NCBI GenBank assembly: GCA_922989275.2
Contig: OV277857.1
Span: forward strand, 83,631,321-83,695,320
Direction: 5' to 3'
Length of the DNA stretch: 64,000 bases
Source of the DNA: Gari tellinella
Lineage: Eukaryota; Mollusca; Bivalvia; Cardiida; Psammobiidae
The notes beneath the pieces are model-generated. The model was not told where the DNA came from. It did no database searches and saw nothing but the letters and a program-made list of their open reading frames with translations. Below are positions 13,301-24,967 of this stretch, one piece after another; positions within the stretch are counted from its first letter, which is position 1, and each line of letters starts with the position of its first letter. The position numbers and the translations under genes are program-made.

Positions 13301-14478
13301 ATAAGAGAGAGGAACATTTCTCAATTAGACTAGTGGTCAGTGGTGCTAGGGAGTAATGTTACCCCCTATCTGTGTCAGAATGTTATAAGAGAGAGGAACA
13401 TTTTTCAATTAGACTAGTGGTCACTAGTGCTAGGGAGTAATGTTACTCCCTCTCTGTATCAGAATGTTATAAGAGAGAGGAACATTTCTCAATTAGACTA
13501 GTGATCAGTGGTGCTAGGGAGTAATGTTACTCCCTCTCTGTATCAGAATGTTATAAGAGAGAGGAACATTTCTCAATTAGACTAGTGATCACTAGTGCTA
13601 GGGAGTAATGTTACTCCCTATCTGTATCAGAATGTTATAAGGGAGAGGAACATGTCTCAATTAGACTAGTGATCACTTGTGCTAGGGAGTAATGTTTCTC
13701 CCTCTCTGTATCAGAATGTTATAAGAGAGAGGAACATTTTTCAATTAGACTAGTGATCGCTAGTGCTAGGGAGTAATGTTACTCCCCATCTGTATCAGAA
13801 TGTTATAAGAGAGAAGAACATGTCTCTGTTAGAGTAGTGGTCACTAGTGCTAGGGAGTAATGTTACTCCCTATCTGTGTCAGAATGTTATAAGACAGAGG
13901 AACATTTCTCAATTAGACTAGTGGTCATTTATGTGAGGGAGTAATGTTGCTCCCTATCTGTATCAGAATGTTATAAGAGAGAGGAACGTTTCTCAATTAG
14001 ACTAGTGGTCACTGGTGCTAGGGAGTAATGTTACTCCCTCTCTGTATCAGAATGTTATAAGAGAGAGGAACATTTCTCAACTAGACTAGTGATCGCTAGT
14101 GCTAGGGAGTAATGTTACTCCCTATCTGTATCAGAATGTTATAAGAGAGAGGAACATTTCTCTGTTAGACTAGTGGTCACTAGTGCTAGGGAGTAATGTT
14201 ACTCCCTATCTGTGTCAGAATGTTATAAGACAGAGGAACATTTCTCAATTAGACTAGTGGTCAGTGGTGTGAGGGAGTAATGTTACTCCCTCTCTGTATC
14301 AGAATGTTATAAGAGAGAGGAACATTTCTCAATTAGACCAGTGATCACTAGTGCTAGGGAGTAATGTTACTCCCTCTCTGTATCAGAATGTTATAAGAGA
14401 GAGGAACATTTCTCAATTAGACTAGTGATCGCAAGTGCTAGGGAGTAATGTTACTCCCTATCTGTGTCATAATGTTAC
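10321..14478. repeat. 84-bp satellite array, about 49 copies
   Basis: Monomer of 84 bp with landmarks CTGTATCAGAATGTTATAAG, GAGGAACATTTCTCAATTAG, ACTAGTGGTCACTAGTGCT and the perfect inverted repeat AGGGAGTAATGTTACTCCCT at every monomer junction. ACTAGTGGTCACTAGTG is partly palindromic too. Variants recur with an 841-bp spacing (see findings). No coding capacity. Confidence 0.97.
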
Positions 14479-15341
14479 AGTTTTTTGAGACTGTTCTCCT
14501 ATCATTTATATCCTTGCTTCTTGTCAATTCGCCACTTTCTTGTCAATTCGCCACCTAAGCAAACTTAGAATTCCGTCACGAGCAGGCTACTGAGGATGTC
14601 CGCAAACTACAGAGGATATCCGAAAACTAGGACAGTTTCACTAAGGAAGATTTAAACCGCTGAAAATGCGAAAGAAACAGGAAAAATAACAATAATTCAA
14701 AATAAGTTTCAAATCAACGGACATGTTGGTAATTTGAACTCTACATGCCCGTTGTTAATTTTTTATTGTAAAGTTGTAAAAGTTATTATTTACTTTTAGA
14801 AAATTAAATATTTCAAAATCATTAAAAAATGTTCAAATTTCATGAAACAAACTATATAACATACTGACAGAGCCTACATTGACCTAATTATCGAACGACC
14901 AATCAGAGGTGGCGAATTGACAAGAAAGCATCCCGGTGATCCAGAGCAATGACCTAGTTCGAAAACGGTACAATTATCTACATTTGTATTTATTTCACAA
15001 GTTTTATTTGTATATATTCCTGTTATTGAAGGTTCAGTTCAGAATTATATCTGTGAACAAGTAAGAAATGTTACACCAGAAAGCGCATGCGCGAAAAATA
15101 TAGCTTAGGGTGGCGAAAACACAGGTAAACAGGCTATATAATGCTGAAATAAATGATAAAATATGACTATTTGTTGTCTTCCATACCTCTCAAATATAGG
15201 ATTCAACCCCCTCTTTTCCCTTAAATCAACCCCCCAGTAACTAGGATTCTTTGGAAAAATCCTCATTTAAAAAAGACACAGTTATTTATGAGCTATAATT
15301 GTATGTTATATAATTCCAATTATAGTATGCAAGTTTCCTAC
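14479..15341. other. Sequence between the satellite and SDR paralogue exon 2
   Basis: Contains two close repeats of CTTGTCAATTCGCCAC (14,521 and 14,540) and an inverted GGTGGCGAATTGACAAG at about 14,909, bracketing 370 bp. This may be the edges of a small inverted-end element. No gene. Confidence 0.5.
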
Positions 15342-15542
15342 CAGATTTAGGCAGATGTTTGACGACATACTCATGTGCTGTCTGTACACTTTCGTCTTTA
15401 CCAACATCTAGAGGTACTACATGCAAGCTTCTGGAAGAACTGGACTTCAACTTCCGTGCTCCGTCACCGTCAGGGTGTAGACAACCGGCAAACACTGTAA
15501 ACCCGAGTTCGTCAAAACGTTTGGCAGCATCGTGCCCGAAAC
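15342..15542 (-). CDS. SDR paralogue 2, exon 2
   Basis: 201 nt, phases 1/1, the same length as gene 1 exon 2. It encodes GFGHDAAKRFDELGFTVFAG and ends HLPKSG. Acceptor attgtag, donor GTAGGA. Partial copies of its 5' edge follow on its acceptor side. Confidence 0.87.
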
Positions 15543-18500
15543 CTACAATCCATACATAATTAGTATCCGTGTTTTTGATAAACGCGAGTTCGTTGAAACG
15601 CCTTTCTACACCGTACCCGTAACCTACCATTCATATGAATTAGTTTCCTTATTTCAGATAAACCCAAATCTGTTCAAACTCCTGACTATATCATAGGTGG
15701 TTGTCTCGACTTGTGTTTATCTATATATAGAATAAGGCCATAGTGTTAACTCAAATCGAGAGAACCACATAAGGGTTAACTAATGCCCGAAACTTTCAAT
15801 CCATATCAAATCGTCTCTTATTTCAGATAAACCCGAGCTCGTCCAAAAGTCTTGCTACGTCATGCACGAAACCTACAATCCATGCATCATAAATATATAT
15901 TCTCATATATATAGATAATAAATTCTTCAAGGATCAGATTGCTGGAAAAGTATTGGTTTTACTTAAATATATATTCAAGTTGTTTCAGTGTAGTTGAAGT
16001 ACTATTTACTAGTCCATTCGATAATTTTAGGTATATCAACTATCTGAAAACCAGACGGCAAATTGTCTTCATTTAGAAAGAAAACTTAGTCTAAGGAAAA
16101 TTACTTGTATGCATTTGTTTAGACATTTTCATAGCACATAACCTATGTGTGGCAAAAGAGCTGTATTATGTGCAGCAATTAACAAGATGCTCAGAACACT
16201 GCCTTTTACAAACAGTAAAGGTCCGCAAAGGTCCGCATCATTTGCAGTGTTTAAACAAGGTAAAAACTGTTTGCTATTTTAGAGATACACTGTTTGCCTT
16301 TGTACGAGGAATTTGTATTTCTGCATCCTTTTAAGTTTTGATAGTATTAAGCCTGTTGTGATTCAGGCGAAAAGTTGATCGGACACTGGTCAACTTATCC
16401 ATAAATAATTTAGACATTTATATTTATGTATATGCAGCTTAGCAAAGAGAACTCAGTTAACAACCCGTATAACGATCACTTAAAAAAGAATTACTTTCGG
16501 TGTTTTAGGCATGTTACTATCTAACTCTTATCATGCTGAATTGCCGTCTGCTTCAATTGTATCTAGTAACTAGTAAACTTAAGATAAGTGGATAAAGTAA
16601 CAGTTTGGACCAAGATCAGACGTTGCTTTGTATGGCGTCTGATCTGGATCCAAGCTATTAGCGAATAATAGCCAAGTCGTGCTTAGCACGATAATGGTTA
16701 AAGCAAGAAAGTAGTTAAAAGGAGATTTCTCCATGTTTCACTGTCATCCTGTCTTTAGCTTTCAAAGTGGAAAGTAAAGCACATAAACATGGCAATCTGT
16801 TCTGAAATTCAACTTCACTACAATCTACATTGACAACTCACCTATTATCTATACGCAACTGGTTGGATTATTTTACCATTTCTTATATTTACTCTATATG
16901 TTATCTCATATATCGGATGCTAAAATCTTTTAAAATCAACCCCACTGCATTGATCATTCCAAATTAAAACCCTCGTTTTAGAACCATGCCTCAATGGAAT
17001 ATATTCCAATGGTCGACTGGTATTTCCTTTCAAACCAGCAGCCTCAATGGCAGGTTTTAGTTGGAAACCAAGCGGTCGTATTGGTGTGCGGTTCTTGTCG
17101 TAAAGGATATGATACTTTGGCTAAAACTGAATTCATTGGCTGGGTTACTCGGATGAGTTATACACTTATTATGTAATTAACTCATTGAGCCCTAGTGACG
17201 CATATATGCGTCGTTTACCAAATGTGTACCTGTTAAGAGTACAATTGTTATATGCAAACAGTGAAGTCCCTGATCAGAGGGCTCCTGCAGGAGCCCTCTG
17301 ATCAGGGACTTCACTGTTTGTCATTTTTCAATTTATTACAATAAACAACCCTAAATAGTCTAAAATGGACCATCCTTTTTGCAAACTAGAATTTTCCATT
17401 GGAAGTTTCAGGGGATAATGAGTTAAGTAATAAATTATGTAATTTGTCTCTTCATCTGATGTAAAACGGCCATCTCTACATCAATTTGTGTATAACGCTG
17501 ATAACTTATTCCTTGGCAAGTCAGATAGATGACCTCAGAATTAATTCTTTCCCGAAGACCATAAGCGCCTAAGCCCTTTTGGTCAGGTAAGCTCAATCCC
17601 ACGATGTGAAACAGACCAAAGTCATTACATCTACTGTCACATCTTACAAGGATGTTTTGCATACTACTACAAAGGCATATCGGTGCGTTGAAATGAGACT
17701 TTGTGCGAGATGAAAGCAAATGGGCTACTGGGCGTTGCAGTTCTGAAAGGCTTCTAGTTATATAATAGACTCAAATAGTCTGCAAAGTTCCACACAACAA
17801 GGTCCAGAACATCTGAAGTCAAGCGATGGTTGCAATTCTTTAAACAGCAATTGAGTTGTTTATAATTAAAAAGAGAGTTTTCAAAAGCTGTTCGACGTGT
17901 AGCCGGTTTCAGTAACTGTTTTGCGCTCAACGGAAACAACCAGCAGGACTAATATGTAAATCGTAGAGTGAACAAAATAAAAAATAGAAAATCGCAATGT
18001 TCTTGAAATAAGAATTCGGGACGAATTCTTTGGTAGAGGGTGTGTAGCCGAGTCGTGTTTATGGAAAATAGTAAGATTTTGTGCTAGTGGTCTGGTAGCT
18101 CAGTCGGGAGAGCACTCGTCCTGTAAACGAGGTTCCCAGTGTGCCCGCCAATGTCTGGCTTAACGCTTTCTCACCATGTCACAAATAATCAAGTGAAAAA
18201 TAGCCTTAAGGTTTTAGAAATCGCCAGTAGAGTTCTATTATCAACACAATTCCCGATGATGTCCCAACTATTGAGTAGATGAAGAACGCAAGTGTTGGAT
18301 TTAGTGATGATAACCTCTATAGTCCGGGGGTCAAAGGCCGATATTAAGCTGAACGTGGAAATTCCTGATGAAGTTTTTTTCTCTGCAGTTTTCAATAGTC
18401 TAGGGGGTCCTCATCAATATCAAAGAGGATGCCCGGTGATATCCCTTGAGCATTTCTCAAAATATGCTAATTAAGTCGGCCATTACTGAAAATCCGTTAT

Positions 18501-21500
18501 TTGTCTATATGTCAATTAGTATTCATCCAACCTTGATCAAATTGGTGTCTATAACCAGGTCATCAGGGTCTACGAACATGCTTAACCCATCATTTCAGGA
18601 ATTAAATGTTTTGTACATATGCAACTTATGCAAATTATGCAAATGAGGTCGGCCATTACTGAATTTCCGTTATTTGGCCATATGTCAATTAGTATGCATC
18701 CTACCATGGTGAAATTGGTGTCTATATTCAGGTTTTCAGGGTCTACGATCATGGTAAATCCGTCATTGTAGGAATTAAATGTTTTTGACATATGCAAATT
18801 ATGCAAATGAGGTCGGCCATTACTGAATTTCCGTTATTTGGCCATATGTTAATTAGTATGCAACCTACCATGGTGAAATTGGTGTCTATATTCAGGTTAT
18901 CAGGGTCTACGAACATGATAAACCCATCGTTTCAGGGATTAAATGTTTTGGGCATATGCAACCTATGCAAATTATGCAAATATGGTCGGCCATTACTGAA
19001 ATTCCGTTATTTGGCCATATGTCAATTAGTATGCATCCTACCATGATGAAATTGGTGTCTATAACCAGGTTATCAGGGTCTACAAACATGATAAACCCAA
19101 AATGCATCTTACCATGATGGAATTGGTGTCTACTATTATTATATAAACCAGTTTATCAGGGTCTACGAACATGATAACCCATCTTTTCATGGATAAAATG
19201 GTTTGGACATATGCAACTTATGCAAATTATGCAAATGATGTCGGCAATTACTGATTTTCCGTTTTTTTGTAATATCTCTTCTTTAAGTTAATTGTATTTA
19301 GGTTCATATGCTGCCATCTTTTATATACTCAGCCAAAAAAGAAAGTATCTATTTTTGTATTCTAAATTATCAGCGTCTCATACATAAACTGTATTTAAAT
19401 TTTAGTTTATAAAAAGAAGCAGACGATATGAAATCATTGTGGCTAAATAACTGGCACATTGTTTTGAAAATGAAAGGTCTATATAACTCTTTTTCCTGAA
19501 AACAGCTGTTTTGCTAAGAATTATTTTTCATAGAAGAGAAACAAGTGTTTTCATATTCAGCAGATAGAACTTTTTCTTAAAGAAAATAAAATCACATTAG
19601 ACTTTCATTCATCACAAAATTTACGGCGTTATTAAGATTAGAATGTCCTATAATATCAAATAACCTCCCAAATTACCTCATCTTCGTTGCATATTTCGTT
19701 TAATCTGAATATTTTTACTTGAATACATTGGTTTTCGTATGAGCTTTTTAAACCTCAAATACAACTGGAATTAATAAAGTACTTTAAAAAGATATTGAGC
19801 TTGAAAATTCACTTAATCTAAAGTAAATGTAACAAGTAGGAACCTTCGATTTTGGCTGAGTATATTAGACTGGCCTGCGAATATTCCCGATTTAAATCCT
19901 ATATAACACGTGTGAGACGCACTAGGACGTCGTTTTCGAACAAACCACACTATCAACATGGTAAATGACTTGGCATCAGCGTTACAAATTGAATGGAACA
20001 ATTTGCCTGCGTCATTAGTTACAACATTACGTCAACAGCATGCACCGCCGATTTACAACATGCTATGGACAAAATTGTTGACATATGAGATACTGACTCC
20101 AACTTCAATACTTACAGCCCATTTTGGGTGCTTATACGACATTCAAAATGAAATAAAACCTTTCTTATTTGTGAACCCAGTTTTATCCAAGAAAGTGTCA
20201 ATTTTGAAATCGACCCCTATGTCATTTCGGCCAATATTTTACAATAAAAAAACATCGCGTCGACTTCTTTTTTACACAAAATGTCACTAAGGAATAATTC
20301 TACAATCCAGATAAAAAAATAGTCAGAATATATTCCAGTTGCTAGTATATATATACTATATAGAAATATACGATGGGTACTTTGTTTTTTCAGCTGAGTA
20401 TAGTTGCTTGATTTACTAATATATATCTTTTATTCTTCCAGGTCCCCCCACGACGAAAAGTTGAACGGGCGGGGGGATAACATGGGCGGTATAGGGACAT
20501 TGTTTTATTGGTTTGCATCCTGAAACGGGTATACCCCTATTGAGGAACTGGGGGTTTAAAGTATGTTTATGTCATATTATTACACAAATCTCACTTACGA
20601 ATCCCCTAAGTCCTCATTCACTTCCCTACTTCCGCACCAAATAATTACCATTTATATGCCTGAAGTTAGAGCGCCTTCTATGAGACTATTCATATGGGTG
20701 GCAGACGCCATTGGCTTTGAGTATATTTCTTTTATTCTTTCAGGTTGATTATCATGGAGCCTGATCCTGAAGAATGTCTGTATAACAAAAGTTGTCCATA
20801 TAACAAACATAATACGATATAGCAAGCTATATGGTGATGATTAACTTTTAGAGCTTCAGAATGCATTAGACAAGAACACAGAAATATTTTTAAAATGTCA
20901 CAAAAGCTGTGTGTCATCCTACACTTCAAAATCCAATATTGTTCGCCACAAACGCCATAGCGATGATCAAACTGAGTTCACTCATCATAAGGTAACTTAA
21001 CGTTCCATATAACTTACTACATTATATTATGTTTGTTATACGGACATATTTTGCAGCAATGAAATGTTCCTTCTTGTGCTGGCAATTGAACTTCCAATTG
21101 AAGAAACATTCTTCAGGGTCAGGCTCCATGATAATCAACCTGGTAGAATAAAAGGAATATACTCAAAGCTAATGGCGTCTGCCACCCATTTGAATAGTCT
21201 CATAGATGGCGCTCTAACTTCAGGCATATAAATGGTAATTACTTGGCGCGGAACTAGGGAAGTGAATGGCAACTTCAGAGCATTCGTAAGTGATATTTAC
21301 ATAATAATATGGCATAACAATACTTTAAACCCCCAAGATCCTCACTAGGAATATACCTGTTTAAGGATGCAAACCAACAATCCCCCCGCTCGTTCAATTT
21401 TTCGTGTTGAGGGGACCTTGAAGAATAAAAGATATATATTAGTAAATCAAGCAACTATAAAAGATGGCAGCGCATGAACTTAAATAAAATGAACTTAAAG

Positions 21501-22667
21501 AGATATTACAAAAAACTCCGGAAATTCAGTAATGGCCAACCTCATTTGCATAATTTGCATGAGTTGCATATGCCCAAAACATTTAATTCCTGAAATGATA
21601 GGTTTATCATGTTCGTAGACCCCGATAACCTGGATATAGACACCAATTCACTAATGGTAGGATGCATACTAATTAACATATGGCCAAATAACGGAAATTC
21701 AGTAATGGCCGGCCTCATTTGCATAATTTGCATATGTCCAAAACATTTAATTCCTCTATTGATGGGTTTATCATGATCTTAGACACTGAAAACCTGAATA
21801 AAGACACCAATTTGATCATGGTAGGATGCATACTAATTGACATATGGCCAAATAACGGAAATTCAGTAATGGTCGACCTCATTTGCATAATTTGCATAAG
21901 TTGCATATGTCCAAATCATTTAATTCCTGAAATGATGGGTTTATTATGTTCGTAGACCCTGATAACCTGGTTATAGACACCAATTTGATCAAGGTAGGAT
22001 GAATACTAATTGACATATGGCCAAATAACGGAATTTCAGTAATGGCCGACTTAATTAGCATATTTTGAGAAATGCTCAAGGGATATCACCGGGCACCCTC
22101 TTTGATCTTGATGAAGACCCCCTAGACTATTGAAAACTGCAGAGAAAAAAACTTCATCAGGCATTTCCACGTTTAACCCCTTGACTCCCGGACTACTAGT
22201 TAAAGATGGAAAAACAACTGAAGTTTGGAAGCTTGACAGAACAATCTTGTTGAAATTACCACGTAACATCAACGCTTTGGATGGAGAGCTCATTTCACAA
22301 ACTTTAAAAAATGACAACCCAGTTAAGCAGGTAGTCAAAGAGACACAGTATATATCCAGATCTAACTTAGAATGATACACATTTTTTAAGTGGCTGATAA
22401 TCTCATAGGTTACTTCTAAGAAAAACAAAAAAACAAAGAAAGTCACGGGAATTATGTTAAAGTACCTGTATCACATCCTGTAATGAAAATGCCTTGACCC
22501 TTGACAGCAATTGTTCCTGTTGGCTTTCGACCAATAACGACCAGGCAAGCGTAAAGAGCTGCAATGCTAGTGCAGATTGTCCATGTCAAGCTGTTCAACA
22601 CGGAATACACAACAAAAACATATGCAATTCTTAACAGATTCACTCTTATGAATGTCGTTGTAGTCAT
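15342..22667 (-). CDS. SDR paralogue 2, exons 1 and 2 only (partial or pseudogene)
   Basis: Exon 1 (22667-22466) and exon 2 (15542-15342) join in phase 1 to give a leader, TGCDTGFGHDAAKRF and onward to HLPKSG. Both exons are open with intact GT-AG sites. The leader is 67 residues against 71 in gene 1 and has diverged, while exon 2 is almost unchanged. I found no exon 3-6 equivalents (NNAG, YxxxK) between 15,341 and 1. Either intron 2 exceeds 15 kb and contains the satellite, or the 3' part was lost. Same strand as gene 1 and directly downstream, so tandem duplication is likely. Intron 1 holds a 3.9-kb foldback-like palindrome. Confidence 0.75.
15543..15900 (-). repeat. Degenerate copies of the intron 1/exon 2 junction, SDR paralogue 2
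   Basis: At least three imperfect copies (near 15,575-15,635, 15,655-15,715 and 15,780-15,895) of a block holding an acceptor-like TGTAG, the exon start (GTTTCGGGC...) and a short intronic tail with CTGAAATAAG. The copy next to exon 2 even keeps an open frame (YGYGVERRFNELAF). Gene 1 has the same type of array in the same place. Confidence 0.75.
16521..16701. mobile_element. MITE family A relic
   Basis: Left CTAACTCTTATCATGC, right GCACGATAATGGTTAA. Central hairpin CAGTTTGGACCAAGATCAGA paired with TCTGATCTGGATCCAAGCT. Confidence 0.6.
17177..17426. mobile_element. MITE family B, TTAACTCATT ends, core B
   Basis: TTAACTCATTGAGCCC at the left and GGGGATAATGAGTTAA at the right, 250 bp. The centre is a near-perfect hairpin (AACAGTGAAGTCCCTGATCA arms, GGGCTCCTGCAGGAGCCC at the dyad). 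Opposite orientation to the copy at 57,653. Confidence 0.85.
18086..18185 (+). repeat. tRNA-derived SINE fragment (Thr-like head)
   Basis: GGTAGCTCAGTCGGGAGAGC (A box) and a stem CTCGT/ACGAG around loop CCTGTAA, which would read TGT (Thr). The T arm is poor and acceptor stems do not pair, so not a functional tRNA. Confidence 0.55.
18440..19260 (+). repeat. Tandem repeats, left arm of the palindrome
   Basis: About five units of roughly 165-175 bp, each with GGCCATTACTGAA, a TATGTCAATTAGTATGCATCC segment and a TATGCAAATTATGCAAAT string. The last unit is shortened. Confidence 0.88.
19326..20400 (+). mobile_element. Tc1/mariner-like relic inserted in the palindrome's left arm
   Basis: Ends TACTCAGCCAAAAAAGAAAG and CTTTGTTTTTTCAGCTGAGTA are inverted repeats flanked by TA. 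The opposite arm of the palindrome keeps the empty site (CTTTTATAGTTGC read inverted at about 21,450), which fixes the boundaries and the TA duplication. 1,075 bp. Confidence 0.85.
19862..20075 (+). pseudogene. Tc1-type transposase pseudogene, C-terminal end
   Basis: Frame 19,862 onward reads ILDWPANIPDLNPI, stop, HV, stop, DALGRRFR, then ATG-open VNDLASALQIEWNNLPASLV. WPA.SPDLNPIEHVWD is the hallmark around the last catalytic acid of Tc1/mariner transposases. Here the Glu codon is TAA and the Trp codon TGA, so it is dead. The N-terminal and first Asp regions are not recognisable. Confidence 0.82.
21520..22060 (-). repeat. Tandem repeats, right arm of the palindrome
   Basis: Three units of the same repeat in opposite orientation, so the arms differ in copy number. 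Confidence 0.88.
22466..22667 (-). CDS. SDR paralogue 2, exon 1
   Basis: 67 codons plus one base from ATG at 22667, with a hydrophobic N-terminus and GTIAVKGQGIFITGCDT. Donor GTACTT. It shares SVLNS-TW-IC and the cofactor loop with gene 1 exon 1. Confidence 0.85.
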
Positions 22668-23122
22668 GTTTAGGCAGCGAGTGACCTTCCTTATCGCTGC
22701 ATTAAATAGTACGTATGTAGGTTGATCTCCCCTTATTCAGATTTATATAATTCACAACAGCAGATGTTAAGTGCTTGTGTGGCGGCTGTAAAAAGTCGCC
22801 CCGTTCTTCATTCTCAGTGTTGTTATACTTTCTGGTCCTTTGGAATAATTGATTTCAGCGCATTTACAGTTGAAAGTTGAATTCTGTTTAAGCTGGTGCT
22901 AGGGGGGCGTGAGCACTGTTGCATATTTCAGTATTGCTCATGAACAGACTCAATTAAACCGAGTCTGCAATTTTCAGTATTTGCTTTGTTTTCCGTGCTT
23001 TCAAAGGACCTCCCCTTATTAAGATATTTATGATACATGCTAAAATCTTATAGAATTAGAGCGTGTATATGTTTGTGAAATGATAATCAATACTCCAGAA
23101 ACGAGTGATTGAACTAAATATA

Positions 23123-23327
23123 CAGTAGAACCCCTCTAATACGACCTCTAAATTGTGTTAATTATAAGTTGTTTTCGACAGGTGACTGCTTAAAGCAAGG
23201 TGACAGTAAAACAGAAAGCTCCTACAGGAGCTTTCTGTTTCACTGTCACCTTGCTTTAAGCTGTCACCTGTCTTTTATGCGGTCAATTAGCATTCATTTT
23301 AGTGGTCGTAATAGACGGGTTTTACTG
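23123..23327. mobile_element. MITE family C, CAGTAGAACCCC ends, TA-flanked, core C
   Basis: TA + CAGTAGAACCCCTCTAATACG ... CGTAATAGACGGGTTTTACTG + TA. The centre is a long hairpin (AAGCAAGGTGACAGTAAAAC arms, GCTCCTACAGGAGC dyad). TA duplication points to a Tc1/mariner or pogo-type helper. Confidence 0.82.
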
Positions 23328-24039
23328 TATCTCATATTTTCTATGAAATTCAACTATTGTAAAGTCTGACATAATGAATTTTTATAGGAGTGACAAACAG
23401 TGTTGAGCCTATCATATCACATGTTCAGACAACACAGGCGCCATTCAACTAACTCACCTACATGTCTAACCAATGTAACATCGATTACGTGTCAGCTTCT
23501 TCGTCAAATAAAACATAATAATTATATAATGATTTGCAACTTTAATTTTGCACAAACAATATATCTGAGTAACAAACAATCTGGAATCAGAACTAACATT
23601 TTGTCGTCTGATCTAGATCTTAACTGTTTTAGAAGTTAACAACAATTTCAAACACATTCCTTGAGCATGCAAAGAGTTGAGATCATTGCAGTAATTTTAT
23701 TCAAGTAGTACTTTAAACAATAATTTATTTCAAAACGAATAGTCAGAAGCTGACACTACATACAGTTTAACATATCAGTGGCAATAAAAGGATTAGAAAA
23801 TGAACTTGTTAATGAACTTGTTCTGTAACTGTGGGTATGAAAAAAAAAAGTCTATTCATTGTTAGCTACTAGTCCATTGTTTTGTGTTGCTTTTAGGTGA
23901 AGCGTATATATTTAGTTTTGAAAGGCTTGAAACAAACAAACCAGTGCGTATATAATTTCAGGATCACAGTTTAGCGAGAGTAACTTCGACAATAGTATAT
24001 AAACGTGTGCTTAACTCCTGCACTGCCTTACCATGTGTA

Positions 24040-24285
24040 CAGTGGAGAATATGTTATTCTTTCCCGTTCAAACGCAAACGTACGCAAACGCAAAGCACTA
24101 AAGCGTAGAAAAGATCAACTTTTGGACAATTCTGATCATTCATGTTTATCTTGGTGGCAAACAGTTTGGAGCCTGATCAGACGCCGGGTTACCCGGCGTC
24201 TGATCTGGCTCCAAACTGTTTGCACTGCAAATAATAGTTTTAGCGTAAACGCGTTTATTGGGAAAGAATAACAGATTCTCCACTG
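24040..24285. mobile_element. MITE with CAGTGGAGAATATG ends, TA-flanked, core A
   Basis: CAGTGGAGAATATGTTATTC at the left, inverse GAATAACAGATTCTCCACTG at the right, TA on both sides. Centre 24,159-24,222 is the core-A hairpin CAAACAGTTTGGAGCCTGAT...GCTCCAAACTGTTTG with GACGCCGGGTTACCCGGCGTC at the dyad. Confidence 0.85.
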
Positions 24286-24899
24286 TACAACGGTTATTTG
24301 GAAACAGTCTACTCGCCGTTTGATCAGGATCCAACTGATTGACACACATTACGCTATAACTTTTACCAATTTATTGTTCGACAACATTGACCTGAGGTTG
24401 GTGACCTCTATTAGCATAATTTCTTTCTTTTTCTTTTTGTTTCTTTTCACTTCTTTTTCTTTTCTTTTTTCTTCTTTTCGTTTCTATTTCATTATTATAA
24501 AACATAATATCATATCTACACATAATCAGTACAAATCAATCTTTGTCGTCACTGCTGTCAGACGAGTCGTCTCTGAGCGTCAATGTGTTCATCTACAACG
24601 TAGTCGTTGCGCTTGCACGTCTGTATATGAATATGTGTATGCTGTGATGAAAGCTTTCCGGATTCCTTCTTCTCCTTTCTCACGTGTTCAACTGTGCTGC
24701 GGATCACACCTGTGACCTCCGCCGTTCGGTCTACATATGATCTAGATTATGACAAAATATTGTAAGACTTCCTATCATTTGACATGTTGCTGGTTAGACT
24801 GTGTGTGAGAAAACGTATGATGTGGCATAGAATGACACGTGCATTTTATGTATAAAATAAAACTTAAAACTTACAAAATATGAAATAAATAAATATTTA

Positions 24900-24967
24900 C
24901 CTCATACGGGATTCGAACCCGGGACCTCGCCATTAAAAATCATTCACTCTAATGCCCCACCTATGGC
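24900..24967 (-). repeat. tRNA-like fragment (B box)
   Basis: Minus-strand GGTCCCGGGTTCGAATCCCG is a strong B box/T arm. The D arm and anticodon stem are poor, so a SINE head or tRNA pseudogene. Confidence 0.5.

Larger units (their letters stand above)
18320..22195. mobile_element. 3.9-kb foldback-like palindromic element
   Basis: Left arm 18,320 to about 20,825, right arm about 21,040-22,195, reverse complements of each other around a spacer of about 200 bp. Outer ends are TAGTCCGGGGGTCAA and TTGACTCCCGGACTA. Each arm carries a 150-175-bp tandem repeat (landmarks CGGCCATTACTGAA, TTTGGCCATATGTCAATTAG, AATTGGTGTCTATA) and then matching single-copy blocks (GGTTGATTATCATGGAGCCT inverted at 21,121). 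The left arm is longer because a mariner-like relic is inserted. Foldback organisation is inferred from structure only. Confidence 0.85.

Noticed and set aside
10321..14478. Possible CRISPR-like array
   Set aside because: Monomers are contiguous 84-bp units with no unique spacers, and the setting is eukaryotic. It is a satellite.
17435..17719. 94-codon minus-strand frame between SDR paralogue exons
   Set aside because: No recognisable domain and no matching splice phase to the SDR exons; treated as chance.
22051..22446. 131-codon minus-strand frame
   Set aside because: Lies mostly in the right arm of the palindrome and its tandem repeat; related frames appear at 18,292-19,046 only because the repeat is inverted there.
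24005..24271. 88-codon frame with Arg/Lys-rich start
   Set aside because: It is inside the CAGTGGAGAATA MITE and crosses its hairpin.
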